A DNA stretch of 64,000 bases from Halosegnis rubeus (lineage in GTDB: Archaea; Halobacteriota; Halobacteria; Halobacteriales; Haloarculaceae): assembly GCF_009184545.1 (NCBI RefSeq), contig NZ_QJOW01000004.1, positions 186,001 through 250,000 on the forward strand, written 5' to 3'. The notes beneath the pieces were generated by a model. The model was not told the DNA's origin and did no database searches. It saw nothing but the letters and a program-made list of their open reading frames with translations. Below, piece after piece: positions 34,607 through 44,214 of the stretch (positions are counted from its first letter, which is position 1; every line of letters begins with the position of its first letter). The translations under genes were made by a program, and so were the position numbers.

Positions 34607-35911
34607 ATGTCCCAACAGATTCAGGAGGAGCTGGACGTCGATGTGTTCACGCTCGGGCTGGTCGGTCCCGAACAGGAGTGGGCTGGTACGGTCGCCGACG
34701 GCGGTACGGTCCGTACCCACACGCCGCCGGCCTGCTGGGGTCCGATGATTACGCCGGAGTTCCGCGGCGGTCACGAGGTGACCCGGCCGATTCGCGTCGA
34801 GAACGCCGAGCCTGGCGACGCGCTCGTGGTCGAAATCAAGGACGTGGAAGTGACGAGCCTCGCGACCTCGACAGGGAGCATGGCCGAACGCGAGGGTGCC
34901 TTCGGCGACGACCCGTTCGTCGACCACGTCTGTCCGGAGTGTGGAACCGAATGGCCCGATAGCATCGTCGAGGGGACCGGCGAAGCGTCGATTCGGTGTA
35001 CAGAGTGTGGCGCGAACGCCTCGTCGTTCGGCTTCGAGTACGGCTACACCGTGGCGTTCGACGACGACCGAACCGTCGGTGTGACCGTCGGTCGCGACGG
35101 GGCCGATATGCTCGCAGAGAACGCCCACGAGGCGATGCAGCTCCCGGAGAACTCACGCCAGCATCCGATCTTGCTCTACGGGCCCGACGAGATGCCGGGT
35201 GCGCTCGGTCGACTCCGGCCGTTCATCGGTAACATCGGCACGACGCCGGGCGAGGAGTACCCGGATTCCCACAACGCCGGCGACTTCGGTCAGTTCCTCA
35301 TCGGTGCCGAACACGACTGGGGCGTCGAGGACGAGGAGGCATTAGAGTCGCGGACGGACGGCCACATGGACTCGAACGATGTGCGCGCCGGCGCGACGCT
35401 CATCTGTCCGGTACGCATCGAGGGCGGTGGGCTGTACGTCGGCGACCTCCACGCCAATCAGGGCGACGGCGAACTCTCCTTGCACACGACGGACGTGAGT
35501 GGCAAAACGGAGCTGGAGGTCTCCGTCGTCAAGGACGTGAATCTCGACGGGCCGCTGCTGTTGCCGAACGAGGAGGACCTCCCCCACATCGCCAAGCCGT
35601 ACACCGATACCGAGCGGGAGGCCGGACAGGCAGTCGCCGATGAGTACGACGTCGATGAGCTTGCCGACGCCGCACCGGTCCAGTTCATCGGCTCGGGGGC
35701 GACGATCAACGAAGCGACCGAGAACGCCTTCGACCGCGCCGGAAACTTACTCGGGATGACCGAAGGCGAGGTTCGTGGCCGCTGTACGTTCACCGGTGGC
35801 GTCGAGATTGCACGCCTGCCGGGCGTCGTCCAGCTGTCCATGCTCGTCCCGATGGACCTACTCGAGGAGACGGGGCTGGCAGAGACCGTCCAAGCGAAGT
35901 ACGACCTCTGA
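34607..35911 (+). CDS. Acetamidase/formamidase family protein with inserted zinc ribbon
   Basis: A 434-residue protein of the acetamidase/formamidase family, which hydrolyses short amides to ammonia and acids. Conserved segments are RVENAEPGDALVVEI near 64-78, ENSRQHPILLYG near 182, AGDFGQFLIGAEH near 225 and GGLYVGDLHANQGDGE near 273-288. Residues about 108-137 hold a CPECGT...CTECGA zinc ribbon not typical of bacterial enzymes. The gene is alone; substrate not assignable. Confidence 0.85.
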   Translation: MSQQIQEELDVDVFTLGLVGPEQEWAGTVADGGTVRTHTPPACWGPMITPEFRGGHEVTRPIRVENAEPGDALVVEIKDVEVTSLATSTGSMAEREGAFGDDPFVDHVCPECGTEWPDSIVEGTGEASIRCTECGANASSFGFEYGYTVAFDDDRTVGVTVGRDGADMLAENAHEAMQLPENSRQHPILLYGPDEMPGALGRLRPFIGNIGTTPGEEYPDSHNAGDFGQFLIGAEHDWGVEDEEALESRTDGHMDSNDVRAGATLICPVRIEGGGLYVGDLHANQGDGELSLHTTDVSGKTELEVSVVKDVNLDGPLLLPNEEDLPHIAKPYTDTEREAGQAVADEYDVDELADAAPVQFIGSGATINEATENAFDRAGNLLGMTEGEVRGRCTFTGGVEIARLPGVVQLSMLVPMDLLEETGLAETVQAKYDL

Positions 35912-35938
35912 CCTCCGGGAACAGCCCCGGATACGTTC

Positions 35939-36199
35939 TCAGCCACCCTGCATCGCGGGGAACAGTTTCACGTCGGCATCCGCCGGACAGTCGGTATCCA
36001 TGGTTGCCTTCTCGCCGTTTACGACGACTCGCACGCTCGGACGGAGCGCTCCCTCACAGTCGATCAGATGTGCGTCGATCTTCGGGTACGACTCGCGAAG
36101 CGCAGTGACGACTCCCCGGACAGTGTGTTCTGCCGGTGAGAGCGTGACCATTTTGCCACCGGTCACGGAGCGCAACTGCCCGTACACCTGAATCTCCAT
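35939..36199 (-). CDS. MoaD/ThiS-type ubiquitin-like small modifier protein
   Basis: An 86-residue beta-grasp protein ending in Gly-Gly, the diglycine that is adenylated and used for sulfur transfer or for SAMP conjugation to lysines. It starts MEIQVYGQLRSVTGGK and has VVVNGEKATMDTDCPADADV before the KLFPAMQGG end. Haloarchaea have several such proteins (SAMP1-3) and true MoaD; sequence alone does not decide which this is. It is convergent with the formamidase-like gene. Confidence 0.8.
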   Translation of the reverse strand: MEIQVYGQLRSVTGGKMVTLSPAEHTVRGVVTALRESYPKIDAHLIDCEGALRPSVRVVVNGEKATMDTDCPADADVKLFPAMQGG

Positions 36200-36378
36200 G
36201 CCCGGGTATCGACGGGCGGCGACAAGAGTTGTGTGGCTGTGATGGCCTGTCCAAGGCGACAGCCGGCCACTCAGTGAACCAGCCTAACTACGTCCACGGT
36301 CTCTAAGAAGGTCAGAGTCGACCGGACCCCACGGCGTGTCTCACCCGCTCGGGACGGTCACCACTCGGTGAGAACAGC

Positions 36379-36530
36379 TTACGAGTCGGCGATTTCGAAT
36401 CGGACTCCATCGAGGTGGGTCCCGTCTTCGATCTGAATATCCCATCCGTGGGCCAGCACGATTTGACGAACGCTCGCCATCCCCATCCCGATACCGTCTT
36501 TTCCATCCTTCGTGGAAAAGCCCGGCGGGA
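36379..36530 (-). pseudogene. C-terminal remnant of a histidine kinase
   Basis: About 48 residues equal the end of a HATPase_c domain: PGFSTKDGKDGIGMGMASV (G2-like box, with Met-Gly-Met where Phe-Gly-Leu is usual), then QIVLAHGWDIQIEDG and FEIADS-stop. All upstream domains are missing and the frame before it is not kinase-like. Confidence 0.75.
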
Positions 36531-37014
36531 TGTCGAGTCGTGGACGCTCGTGTCGCCGTCTGAGCGAGCCAGTGGTATCGACGCCCTGCAAGGACGCAAC
36601 TGTGAGATTGCCTCATAGAGTTGAGTAGTCGGCTGGGCCTGTCGTGATTCGCCTACCTTCATCCTACGCGCTTCGGTCGGCGAGCCACGCCAGACAGCGG
36701 TCGGGGACTCTGCATGCTGGCGTGTCGGTGGAACGGTGGGAGAAGAGCTTATACATGCTCTCGGTATCTGCGGGCTCCGGCCGACCGTCGCTCACGTGTT
36801 CGGTCAGTGTCAATTGCTCTGGCTCCCGAACGGAGCGGCCCCTCCGAGATGTTTCCCCCCGTCTCATTCAGCCGACAATCGCGAGCTAATAGTCGGTTTG
36901 CACCATCCTCCGATAGGACTCTCCTCCACGAAACTGTTGTTTTGTTAGCGGGGGTGCCGTGGTACCTTGACTCTCGGAAGGGTTATCCCCGGAACGGGTC
37001 TCTGTTTGTTTGTA
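36531..37014. other. Intergenic region upstream of the cold-shock gene
   Basis: About 480 bases without a supported gene. A 67-codon minus-strand frame at 36664-36867 exists but has no recognised motif. The last 60 bases should hold the cold-shock promoter. Confidence 0.4.
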
Positions 37015-37221
37015 ATGGCAAACGGCAAAGTTGACTTCTTCAACGACACTGGCGGCTACGGTTTCATTTCGACTGACGACGGCGACCTCGATGACGACGA
37101 AGACGTGTTCTTCCACATGGAAGACGTCGGCGGCGACGACCTGACCGAAGGAACCGAGGTTGAGTTCGATATCGAGTCGTCCCCCAAGGGACCTCGCGCA
37201 TCGAACGTCGTTCGACTCTAA
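37015..37221 (+). CDS. Cold-shock protein (CspA family)
   Basis: A 68-residue single cold-shock domain. RNP-1-like GGYGFISTDD (residues 13-22) and RNP-2-like EDVFFHMEDV (29-38) are both present, so it should bind single-stranded RNA or DNA through the beta-barrel. It is strongly acidic, as in other haloarchaeal Csp proteins. It is monocistronic with a T-rich stretch after the stop (about 37259-37270) that could end transcription. Confidence 0.93.
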   Translation: MANGKVDFFNDTGGYGFISTDDGDLDDDEDVFFHMEDVGGDDLTEGTEVEFDIESSPKGPRASNVVRL

Positions 37222-37269
37222 CTACGATTACACTGTCGCCACTGGCGACAGACACTCGTTTCAATTTTT

Positions 37270-37827
37270 TCAACTGTGCAGCGCCCGCTCAGCAGCTGCT
37301 CGGTCGCTGAACCGCTCACCACGGGCGAGATACTCGACCAACTGATCGACTGCCAGCGGTCGATACCCAAATAGCTCTGCCGAGAGGTTGACTCGCCGTG
37401 CGTCGTGGCTGATGGACGGAAATTGCTCCGGCCAGTTGTTGTGGTGGTGTCCGTGGAGGAGCCACCCCGCCGGGTTCGATGGACCATCTGCTGGGTCGTG
37501 AACGACGTGGAACGGGACGCCGCGGTGGGTGAACCTCGTTTCGTCGACGAACTGAACGTGATCTAACCGGTCCATGACGACGTCGTCGTGGTTGCCGAGG
37601 ACGAACACGACCTCCCCGTTGAGCCGTTCGAGCCAGTCGAGAAGCGCGGCTGCTGTTGACCGAATCGTCAGGTCCCCACCGTACACCACGCTATCGCCCG
37701 GAGCGATCTCACGGTTCCATTGTTCGGCCAGCGTCTCGTTCATCCCCTCGACGGAATCGAACGGCCGGTCGCAGTAGTCGATGACGTTAGCGTGGTCGAG
37801 ATGGAGATCAGAGATGAGATACTCCAT
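37270..37827 (-). CDS. Calcineurin-like metallophosphoesterase
   Basis: A 185-residue phosphoesterase with the five motif pattern: DLHLDHANV (residues 7-15), YGGDLT (49-54), LGNHDD (77-82), HGHHHNNW (124-131). It should bind two metal ions and hydrolyse a phosphomonoester or diester. The size fits the small YfcE/MJ-type family. It is convergent with the cold-shock gene; the start ATG at 37827 begins the motif-bearing strand directly. Confidence 0.9.
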   Translation of the reverse strand: MEYLISDLHLDHANVIDYCDRPFDSVEGMNETLAEQWNREIAPGDSVVYGGDLTIRSTAAALLDWLERLNGEVVFVLGNHDDVVMDRLDHVQFVDETRFTHRGVPFHVVHDPADGPSNPAGWLLHGHHHNNWPEQFPSISHDARRVNLSAELFGYRPLAVDQLVEYLARGERFSDRAAAERALHS

Positions 37828-37971
37828 TATCGGCTGGTCCGTGCGTGTCCACTCATGTCTTGTCCCCGTATGCGAACTGCCAGCTAGTGACGGTCGCCGC
37901 CCCCGGGAGACGGGACGCCGACTGCCCGAGTTACGCGCTCGGACGTCGAGTCGGTCTCCCGGCTCTGGCGG

Positions 37972-39414
37972 TCAGGCCGGATACCGGTCGCGCCACGGCC
38001 GCACGCGCTCGTAGGCGCCACTGGCTGCGAGAACTCTGTCTTCTGCAAGCCGCGGCCCAACGAGTTGGAAGCCAACGGGTAGCCCGTCGTCGGTGAGACC
38101 CGCAGGGAGCGTACCCACCGGCTGTCCAGTCATGTTGAACGGCTGGGTGAGAAGCCAGCCACGGCGTGGCTCGACCGACTCGCCGGCGACTTCGGTCGGT
38201 AACTCACCGATCTCGAACGGAGGGACGCCGAGCGTCGGACACGCGAGGAGGTCGTACTCGTCGAACAGGTCGGTCATCCCCCGTAGTACCTGTGTGCGGA
38301 CGCGTTGGGCCGCTGTGAGCGCCTGCGTCGACACTGACTCGGCGTCCAGAATCGTCTCGACCGTTGAGTCGGTCAGCTTGTCACGGTCACCTCCCCGCGG
38401 GTCCAACCCCTCTTCGGTGAGCCCGTCGAGCAGCCCTTCCCACAGTACTGTCGCGAAGGTGTAGTACGCATCGAGGATATCCTCGTTTGACAGCCCGAAC
38501 TCGGGATCGGCGCGCTCGACAGTTGCACCGGCCGTGTCGAACGCGTCGACGGCCTCGCCGACAAGCGTGCGAACCGAGTCGGCAGTCGGATACACACCCA
38601 AATCGGGGCTGTAGGCGATTGAGAGGTCATCGATCGGGTCGTGCACGGCAGCAGTGAACGACTGGGTTGGGGTCGGCAGCGAGAAGGGATCGGCTGGATG
38701 CACACCCGCCATCACGTCGAGCATGAGGGCTGCGTCCTCGACCGTGCGGGCCAAGGGACCGATATGGCTGAACGGCGTGTGGTGACTGTATGCGTCGCGC
38801 GTGTCTGCAATCGGCACACGGCCGAAGGTCGGCTTGAATCCGAACACGCCACAGCAGGAGGCCGGAGTCCGAATCGACCCACCGGTATCCGAGCCTTGCG
38901 CGAGGGGAACGAGACCGTCTGCGAGCGCAGCCGCAGCGCCCCCCGACGAGCCACCGGCGATGTAGTCCGGATTGAACGGCGTCCCAGTAGGGCCAGCAAC
39001 CCGGTTGTGCGTCGTACACCCCAGCCCGAACTCCGGCGTATTTGTTTTCCCGACGACGATTGCGCCGGCGTCGATGAGCCGTTGTGCGAACGGATCCGTC
39101 CGCTCCGCGATACGGTCGTCGAACAGGAGTGACCCCGAGGTTGTACGAACGCCCTCGACGTCGTCCAGGTCCTTGATGGCGATCGGGACGCCGTGGAGCG
39201 GGCCAACTGGCTCGCCGTCAGCGAGCGCCTGTTCGGCCTGCGCTGCGGCATCGCGAGCGCGCTCGGCGGTGACGGTGACGAACGCGTTTGTGCGGTCGTT
39301 TCGCGCGTCAATCCGTGCGAGTGTCTCCTCGACAACAGTCGTGACCGAACGGTCGCCCGCACGGGTCTCGCGTGCGAGGCCTGCTGCTGATTGGCGGTGG
39401 AGCGGTGGGCTCAT
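37972..39414 (-). CDS. Amidase, amidase-signature family
   Basis: A 480-residue serine amidase. The Ser-cisSer-Lys triad is visible as Lys81 (PIAIKDL), Ser156 (GGSSGG) and Ser180 (GSDTGGSIR), with the normal 24-residue gap between the two serines. It hydrolyses amides to acids and ammonia; it is not clearly GatA, because no gatB or gatC is near. Start taken at [12 protein letters not shown]; the upstream extension is not amidase-like. Confidence 0.9.
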   Translation of the reverse strand: MSPPLHRQSAAGLARETRAGDRSVTTVVEETLARIDARNDRTNAFVTVTAERARDAAAQAEQALADGEPVGPLHGVPIAIKDLDDVEGVRTTSGSLLFDDRIAERTDPFAQRLIDAGAIVVGKTNTPEFGLGCTTHNRVAGPTGTPFNPDYIAGGSSGGAAAALADGLVPLAQGSDTGGSIRTPASCCGVFGFKPTFGRVPIADTRDAYSHHTPFSHIGPLARTVEDAALMLDVMAGVHPADPFSLPTPTQSFTAAVHDPIDDLSIAYSPDLGVYPTADSVRTLVGEAVDAFDTAGATVERADPEFGLSNEDILDAYYTFATVLWEGLLDGLTEEGLDPRGGDRDKLTDSTVETILDAESVSTQALTAAQRVRTQVLRGMTDLFDEYDLLACPTLGVPPFEIGELPTEVAGESVEPRRGWLLTQPFNMTGQPVGTLPAGLTDDGLPVGFQLVGPRLAEDRVLAASGAYERVRPWRDRYPA

Positions 39415-39566
39415 GCTACTCCGGCTGTCACTGCGGGGATTTGAAAAGATATCTGCTGTTGGACCGCTCTGTTCGACGACCCATCTGTTTGGGCGAGGAA
39501 CGCCCGAGTGGCACAGCATTCGGACTGGGGACGGCTGGACTCGGCTCGGGCACCGCACTTCAGCAG

Positions 39567-40001
39567 CTACTCGGCGGCCAGCGCTCGTTCTCGAAGCTCT
39601 TCACCGTCTTCAGTCGAGACGGTTAGCTCGGGGACCGGAACGGGATTGCGGTCATCGTCGACGGCGACGAACACGAAGTACGACTCGGTCGTGACCTCGC
39701 TGTTCCCGTTGAGTGGATCCTCACCGTAGGCCCGGACCCGAACTCTGACGCTCGTCCGACCCGCCGCGTAGGCGTATGCCTCGATGAGCGCGATGTCACC
39801 GAGTTCGAGCGGTCTCGCAAAATCCACGGAGTTGATGTGTGCCGTCACGCAGGGCTCGGCGGCGAATCGCATCGCGCTCATCGCACCGACCTCGTCCATC
39901 CACCGAAGGACGTTTCCCCCGTGGGCGGTACCGAGGTTGTTCGCGTGGTTCGGTTGAATCCGGTTCCGGTCTTCGATGAATGTGTCTGTCAGGTCCACCA
40001 T
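39567..40001 (-). CDS. Acyl-CoA thioesterase, hotdog fold
   Basis: A 144-residue hotdog thioesterase with RIQPNHANNLGTAHGGNVLR (catalytic Asn-containing signature) and HINSVDFARPLELGD. It is shorter and more canonical than the paralogue at 30920-31420. It should hydrolyse acyl-CoA. The gene is alone, 152 bases from the amidase on the same strand. Confidence 0.9.
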   Translation of the reverse strand: MVDLTDTFIEDRNRIQPNHANNLGTAHGGNVLRWMDEVGAMSAMRFAAEPCVTAHINSVDFARPLELGDIALIEAYAYAAGRTSVRVRVRAYGEDPLNGNSEVTTESYFVFVAVDDDRNPVPVPELTVSTEDGEELRERALAAE

Positions 40002-40473
40002 ACCTGAAACTCGCGGGCGACCGCATTAGGAGCTTCACCCCCGCCTGTTCGCCATACAGATGACCCGAGTGAGCCGGCACGTGTAGGAATATTCATTCAT
40101 TCATACGATATTTTATATTTTTAGCCATCGTGTGGTAGGCGTATTATGATCGCTCACGACGGTGTTGAGAGTGTCGAGCGGGATACACCGAACGCCGGGC
40201 TACAGCAGTAATCCGAACAGAAGGCTCACTACGGACAATGGCCGATTACTCGCTGATGTCGTTACAACCGGCTTGGGGCCATGAGTCCTCTCCGCACTGA
40301 ATCGCGAGGACTCCCCACACTGGTGTCCCAGCCGGTCTACGACCCACCGGAGGCGTTCGCCGTTACGGTAGACGGTACTCGGGCCAGCGCGCTGTTGTCT
40401 GAGACGATGAGCGCGCGTTCTCCCGGCCCGGTGTGGTCGTCACACTCGGACCCCACGGCCAGTGTCTGGGCCG
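40002..40473. other. Intergenic region with a strong TATA and a short ORF
   Basis: A TATA-like ATTTTATATTTTTA lies at about 40109-40122, and ATG at 40147 opens a 21-residue frame (MIAHDGVESVERDTPNAGLQ) ending at 40212. This may be a truncated gene start, since the downstream bases contain no continuing frame. Nothing else convincing is present. Confidence 0.4.
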
Positions 40474-40788
40474 TCAGTCACGCCACTTGTAGCCGCACTC
40501 GACACAGGTGAACAGCCGAACCTCGTAGGAGCCGCCCGGCTTTGGTATCATCTCGTAGTAGGCCTCGTCGCTGTCACAGTCGTCTGCCGGACAGGACTCC
40601 TGCATCGTCTCGGTGGAGTCCTGGGTCGCGTCGGCCACGTCGGGACCGCCGTCGTCCTGCTGTCCGTCTCGGGTCGTCATCGCCGCTTCCGCTTGTGAGT
40701 CTCGGGGCTCCTCGTTCCCGCAGGAGCGACACACCCACGTGTCACCCTCCGTGTGCATCATCGAACGACATTCGCCACAGAATTGCAT
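40474..40788 (-). CDS. Transcription factor S-like protein lacking the catalytic DE motif
   Basis: A 104-residue TFS/RPA12-like protein with two zinc ribbons: CGEC/CRSC (residues 4-7 and 20-23) and CPAD-C/CVEC near 67 and 95-98, ending GYKWRD. Canonical TFS inserts a hairpin with Asp-Glu into the RNA polymerase active site to cut backtracked RNA; here the hairpin reads IPKPGGSYEVRLFTC, with no Asp-Glu pair. It may therefore bind polymerase without cleavage activity, like described TFS paralogues, which is inference. Confidence 0.8.
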   Translation of the reverse strand: MQFCGECRSMMHTEGDTWVCRSCGNEEPRDSQAEAAMTTRDGQQDDGGPDVADATQDSTETMQESCPADDCDSDEAYYEMIPKPGGSYEVRLFTCVECGYKWRD

Positions 40789-41079
40789 ATAACATCGGAG
40801 ACACGGCTGCCGGATATATGTGTTAATGTCTGATTCGCTGTGTGACTGACCATTGTAACGTTTCAGGAGGACAGCGATGAGACCTCGGTAGCTGAGACGG
40901 TTATGTGTCTGTTAACGCACATTGGTGACATTGCTCCGATACCGAATGTCCTTCCCCGATACTGTCTTCGACTGCGGCCGGAGGAATCAGGAAGACGTTC
41001 GAGTCGCGTCCGTAGCGGCTCTGCAGTCGGACGTCGTCGATTTCTTCGGTGTCTTACCTGGGGGATTCTCCGGAGCGCG
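40789..41079. other. Intergenic region
   Basis: About 290 bases between the TFS-like gene and the end of the PAS kinase. No supported gene. A TATA-like ATATATGT at about 40814-40821 could serve the TFS-like gene. Confidence 0.4.
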
Positions 41080-42132
41080 TCAGTCGAGAAAATCGATTCC
41101 GGTAACCTCGAACCGCGCACCGCCCGCTTGCGCATCCGCGGCAATTATATCCCAGCCATGAGCGTTGACGATTGTCCGGACGACTGAGAGCCCGTACCCG
41201 TGTCCGTCGCTTCTGGTTGTAAATCCATGATCGAAAACCTCCGCTTTGTCTTCGTCACGGATGCCCGGCCCGTCGTCTTCAAGATAAAATCCGCTCTCGA
41301 GCGGGCCAACTCGAACTGTCACGTCGTTTCCCCCGTGATTCACGCTGTTCTGAAAGAGGTTCTCGAACAGCTCACAGAGTCTCTCGGGGTCGCCACTCAC
41401 TGACTCAACGGACTCGTAGTGGAGACTCGCAGTGGATACCCCAGGTAAATTTTCCCACGCCATTTCGATGACAGCACCGATGTCGGTCGGCTCCGGATCG
41501 GTGACGACATCACCCTGCTGTGCGACACGAAGGAGGTCGTCAACGAGGTGGGCCATCCGTTCAGTCGTCTCATGGACCGTCTCGAGGTGCTTTTCCTCAC
41601 CGGTTTCCTCATACAGGGTCAGATTACCGTCGATAACGCTCAGCGGATTCTTCAGATCGTGTGCAAGGATGTCGGTGAACTCCTTGAGCCGGTCGTTCTG
41701 TCGCTCCAGCATGCGCTCGTACTCTTTTTCGCTCGTCGTATCCTGACTGACCGCCGCGTACCCGTGGAACGTATCGTTCCACAGCGGAGACAGCGTGAGC
41801 GCTCCCCAAAAGACGGACCCGTCCCTCCGCCGATGCCACTGTTCGACCGCAACTGGGTCTACCTTCGGTTGGGAGAAGAATTCATCTGGAAGCGAATCAG
41901 GCTCTGCTCTGGCTTCGTCTGCAAACAGCGTCCGCACGTGCTGACCGAGAATCGTTGTCTCGTCGTATCCGTAGAGCTGTTCGGCCGGAGCGGGCCAGGT
42001 GAGAATGTTCCCGTCCGAATCGAGATTGAAAATCGCGTGCGTGGCGACACCCTCGATGAGACGACGGGAAGCAGCCTCTCTTACTCCTGAGCGATCAGCG
42101 TCGGAATCAGAAGCCTCGTGAGGAACGACCAT
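41080..42132 (-). CDS. Soluble PAS histidine kinase
   Basis: A 350-residue kinase with no membrane segment: PAS domain (about 25-135, with LTWPAPAEQLYGYDE), HisKA with His158 in DILAHDLKNPLS and HATPase_c with LFQNSVNHGG (N box), DDGPGI (G1) and GHGYGLSVV (G2). It should sense a cytoplasmic signal and phosphorylate an unlinked receiver. It is monocistronic; upstream 42133-42260 is AT-rich. Confidence 0.92.
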   Translation of the reverse strand: MVVPHEASDSDADRSGVREAASRRLIEGVATHAIFNLDSDGNILTWPAPAEQLYGYDETTILGQHVRTLFADEARAEPDSLPDEFFSQPKVDPVAVEQWHRRRDGSVFWGALTLSPLWNDTFHGYAAVSQDTTSEKEYERMLERQNDRLKEFTDILAHDLKNPLSVIDGNLTLYEETGEEKHLETVHETTERMAHLVDDLLRVAQQGDVVTDPEPTDIGAVIEMAWENLPGVSTASLHYESVESVSGDPERLCELFENLFQNSVNHGGNDVTVRVGPLESGFYLEDDGPGIRDEDKAEVFDHGFTTRSDGHGYGLSVVRTIVNAHGWDIIAADAQAGGARFEVTGIDFLD

Positions 42133-42260
42133 GTTGAGTCGTCAGCTTCCGTTCAAAAGCGTTCCCTGGATGGTCTGCCATGGTTTATAAACCATACCCA
42201 ACGATCGGAGCAGTCCGAGCGTCTCGGGGCTCGACTCCGAGATTACTCATCGTATCCCTC

Positions 42261-42446
42261 TCAGCCATTACTCCGGAGTTCAACGATCATGACTTCCACG
42301 TCAGGCGTAGCCCCATCAGTGTGATAATCCCGCGTCCCCCGTAGATCGATATCGTTCCGGAGGGCGGCGAGGATTACTTGCCGGAGTGCAGCTTCAAAGT
42401 CTTCTGTGCTTGAAATTTCGTTATCGAGTGTGCGATCGGTTGTCAT
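42261..42446 (-). CDS. Small hypothetical protein
   Basis: A 61-residue protein (MTTDRTLDNEISSTEDFEAA...) with a central amphipathic helix, ALRQVILAALRNDI, and a C-terminal beta-like end VEVMIVELRSNG. The ATG at 42446 is preferred because the upstream extension is not protein-like. It resembles small haloarchaeal acidic proteins found beside bacterio-opsin-activator-like regulators; function unknown. It is divergent from such a regulator at 42663. Confidence 0.6.
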   Translation of the reverse strand: MTTDRTLDNEISSTEDFEAALRQVILAALRNDIDLRGTRDYHTDGATPDVEVMIVELRSNG

Positions 42447-42662
42447 AGTGGGAAACAGCCTCAGACGGTGACACAACCACCCTGTAACGTGTGTCTGTTT
42501 TGCACACAGGGGGAACCACAGCCGTGAGATTCTACAGCTCTTTGTATGCCGCCACGACCCATAGGAGTACCGAAACGCATGGTACACCATGTTTTCGATT
42601 CCGTCCAGACATCGTCTCTACCGAGTCTTTACCACAGTCGCTACGAAACAGTCTTCTATCTA

Positions 42663-43319
42663 ATGGCCGTTATCGTTGAGTTAACCATTCCGGCTGACGC
42701 GTTCGAATTGGGGCAGATTCTCCGGGTCGAAGAGCCCACACAGGTCACCGTGGAAACGATGGTCCCCTTAGGTGGGAAACCCACGCCGTTCGTTCGAATC
42801 CACAACGGCACGCGGGACACATTCGAACGCACCGTCCGAGAACATCCATCGGTTCACGACATCCAGCTCGTCAATTCACACGACGATGAACTGTTGTACG
42901 CTCTGGACTGGGAACCAGCCGACGACTCGGTGCTACAGACGATTCTGAACCTGGGCGGAGTCCTGTTGAACGCGACCGGAACGGCCGACAGGTGGAGCCT
43001 TGAACTCAGGTTTCCGACCCACGAGGCGCTTTCGGCGTTCCAAGAGTACTACATCGAACAGGAAATCCAGGTGTCGATCAAACATATCTACAATCCCACG
43101 AGGCCCGATGCCGGCCCCTGGTTCGGGTTGACGCCGCCACAGCGCGAGACACTCTCGTATGCAGTGGAGTCGGGGTACTACTCGCTCCCGCGTGAAGTCT
43201 CAACGCAGGAACTCGCGAAGCGGTTCGATATTTCAGATCAAGCGGTTACCGAACGGCTCCGACGAGGCATCGCTACCTTGGTGCAGAACACGCTGTTAGT
43301 CAACGCGGAGAAAGACTGA
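42663..43319 (+). CDS. HTH-10 (bacterio-opsin activator-like) transcriptional regulator
   Basis: A 218-residue protein. Residues 1-155 are the sensor-like domain of the Bat/HTH-10 group (MAVIVELTIPADAFELGQIL start). The C-terminal HTH-10 domain has LTPPQRETLSYAVESGYYSLPR and ELAKRFDISDQAVTERLRRG, which is diagnostic. It should regulate transcription of unknown targets. The ATG at 42663 is chosen since the frame upstream is not conserved in style. Divergent from the 61-residue ORF. Confidence 0.9.
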   Translation: MAVIVELTIPADAFELGQILRVEEPTQVTVETMVPLGGKPTPFVRIHNGTRDTFERTVREHPSVHDIQLVNSHDDELLYALDWEPADDSVLQTILNLGGVLLNATGTADRWSLELRFPTHEALSAFQEYYIEQEIQVSIKHIYNPTRPDAGPWFGLTPPQRETLSYAVESGYYSLPREVSTQELAKRFDISDQAVTERLRRGIATLVQNTLLVNAEKD

Positions 43320-43391
43320 GTGGCTTCCCGTTGCTGTTGTGACCGGCACCCGTATCCACGACCATTGACGAGGGGGCGCTCTAACGTGTGA

Positions 43392-43880
43392 TCACCGACT
43401 GCGGTCCTCCAGCGAGAGGACCGTCTGGTGGAGTTCGTCGTAGCTGGGACTCTCATATGCGTTTTCCGTCAACCACTTGTAGCGAATGCTGCGCGTCTCA
43501 TCAATTGTCAACAGCGCTCGTTTCGGGACGCCCTCGTGGTGTTCCCACTCGTCGTAAGCGAGTCCGTACCTTTCGGTCACCGTCACTGTGGTGTCGCTCA
43601 ACAGCGGGAATGGAATGTCGTATTCTTCGATGAATCGCATATGGGCATAACACGAGTCGAGCGAGACGCCGAACACGTCCACGTTATCCGTAAATGAGAG
43701 AAACTCTGCATCACGGAAATGACAGATGACATCTGTACAGACGGGACTGAAGTCAAATGGATAGAAGATGAGAACGACGCCCCCCTCCTCGGTGTATTCG
43801 TTCAGGCTGTATTTCTGGGTTCCCTCGCCTTCGGTACCCGGGAGTGAAAACTCGGGACCCGTCTCTTGCGTGGCGTTCAC
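43392..43880 (-). CDS. Peroxiredoxin (AhpC/TSA family)
   Basis: A 162-residue thiol peroxidase with peroxidatic Cys48 in PFDFSPVCTD and a second cysteine, Cys54, six residues later, the BCP/PrxQ-like spacing. It reduces H2O2 or organic peroxides with a thioredoxin-type donor. The start is a GTG at 43880. A minus-strand TATA-like CTCGTATAAAGC at 43931-43942 lies about 50 bases upstream. No reductase gene is next to it. Confidence 0.88.
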   Translation of the reverse strand: MNATQETGPEFSLPGTEGEGTQKYSLNEYTEEGGVVLIFYPFDFSPVCTDVICHFRDAEFLSFTDNVDVFGVSLDSCYAHMRFIEEYDIPFPLLSDTTVTVTERYGLAYDEWEHHEGVPKRALLTIDETRSIRYKWLTENAYESPSYDELHQTVLSLEDRSR

Positions 43881-44214
43881 ACTATGGATGATGGTCGGAG
43901 CCCGGAATGGGCTTTCACATGGTGCGACAAGTGCTTTATACGAGTGAGATAATGTTCGGCGTCGAAGCCGATCTCGGCTCTCTCCGTCGGAGATTCACCG
44001 CCAACGCCCTCCGTGTGAAACACCACTCGTTCCCGGGAGTGGTGCTGGTCGCTCCAACTGCCGGACGACGGTGTCCGAGTTGGAGAGCAATCCGGGCCAG
44101 TGCCCACGGACCTCAGTACTGCGTGTCAAACGGAGTGGTACGATTGATGGGCGGGGCGTGGACGAGCCACGTGAGCGTTTTATTCTAAGACTGGGGGCCA
44201 GACTGTGGGGCGGA
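43881..44214. other. Intergenic region with an 8-bp inverted repeat
   Basis: Between the peroxiredoxin start and the 44215 gene end. CACCACTC (44021-44028) is inverted as GAGTGGTG (44037-44044) with an 8-base loop. A 93-codon plus-strand frame at 43907-44188 has no recognised motif and weak coding character, so it is not called. Confidence 0.4.

Noticed and set aside
36664-36867. 67-codon minus-strand frame in the gene-poor region
   Set aside because: No recognised motif, no promoter, adjacent to kinase debris; evidence too weak to call.
40281-40511. 76-codon plus-strand frame upstream of and overlapping the TFS-like gene
   Set aside because: Overlaps the TFS-like gene end on the other strand and lacks protein-like composition.
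43907-44188. 93-codon plus-strand frame beside the peroxiredoxin
   Set aside because: Weak coding character; the bases contain an inverted repeat and the peroxiredoxin promoter region.
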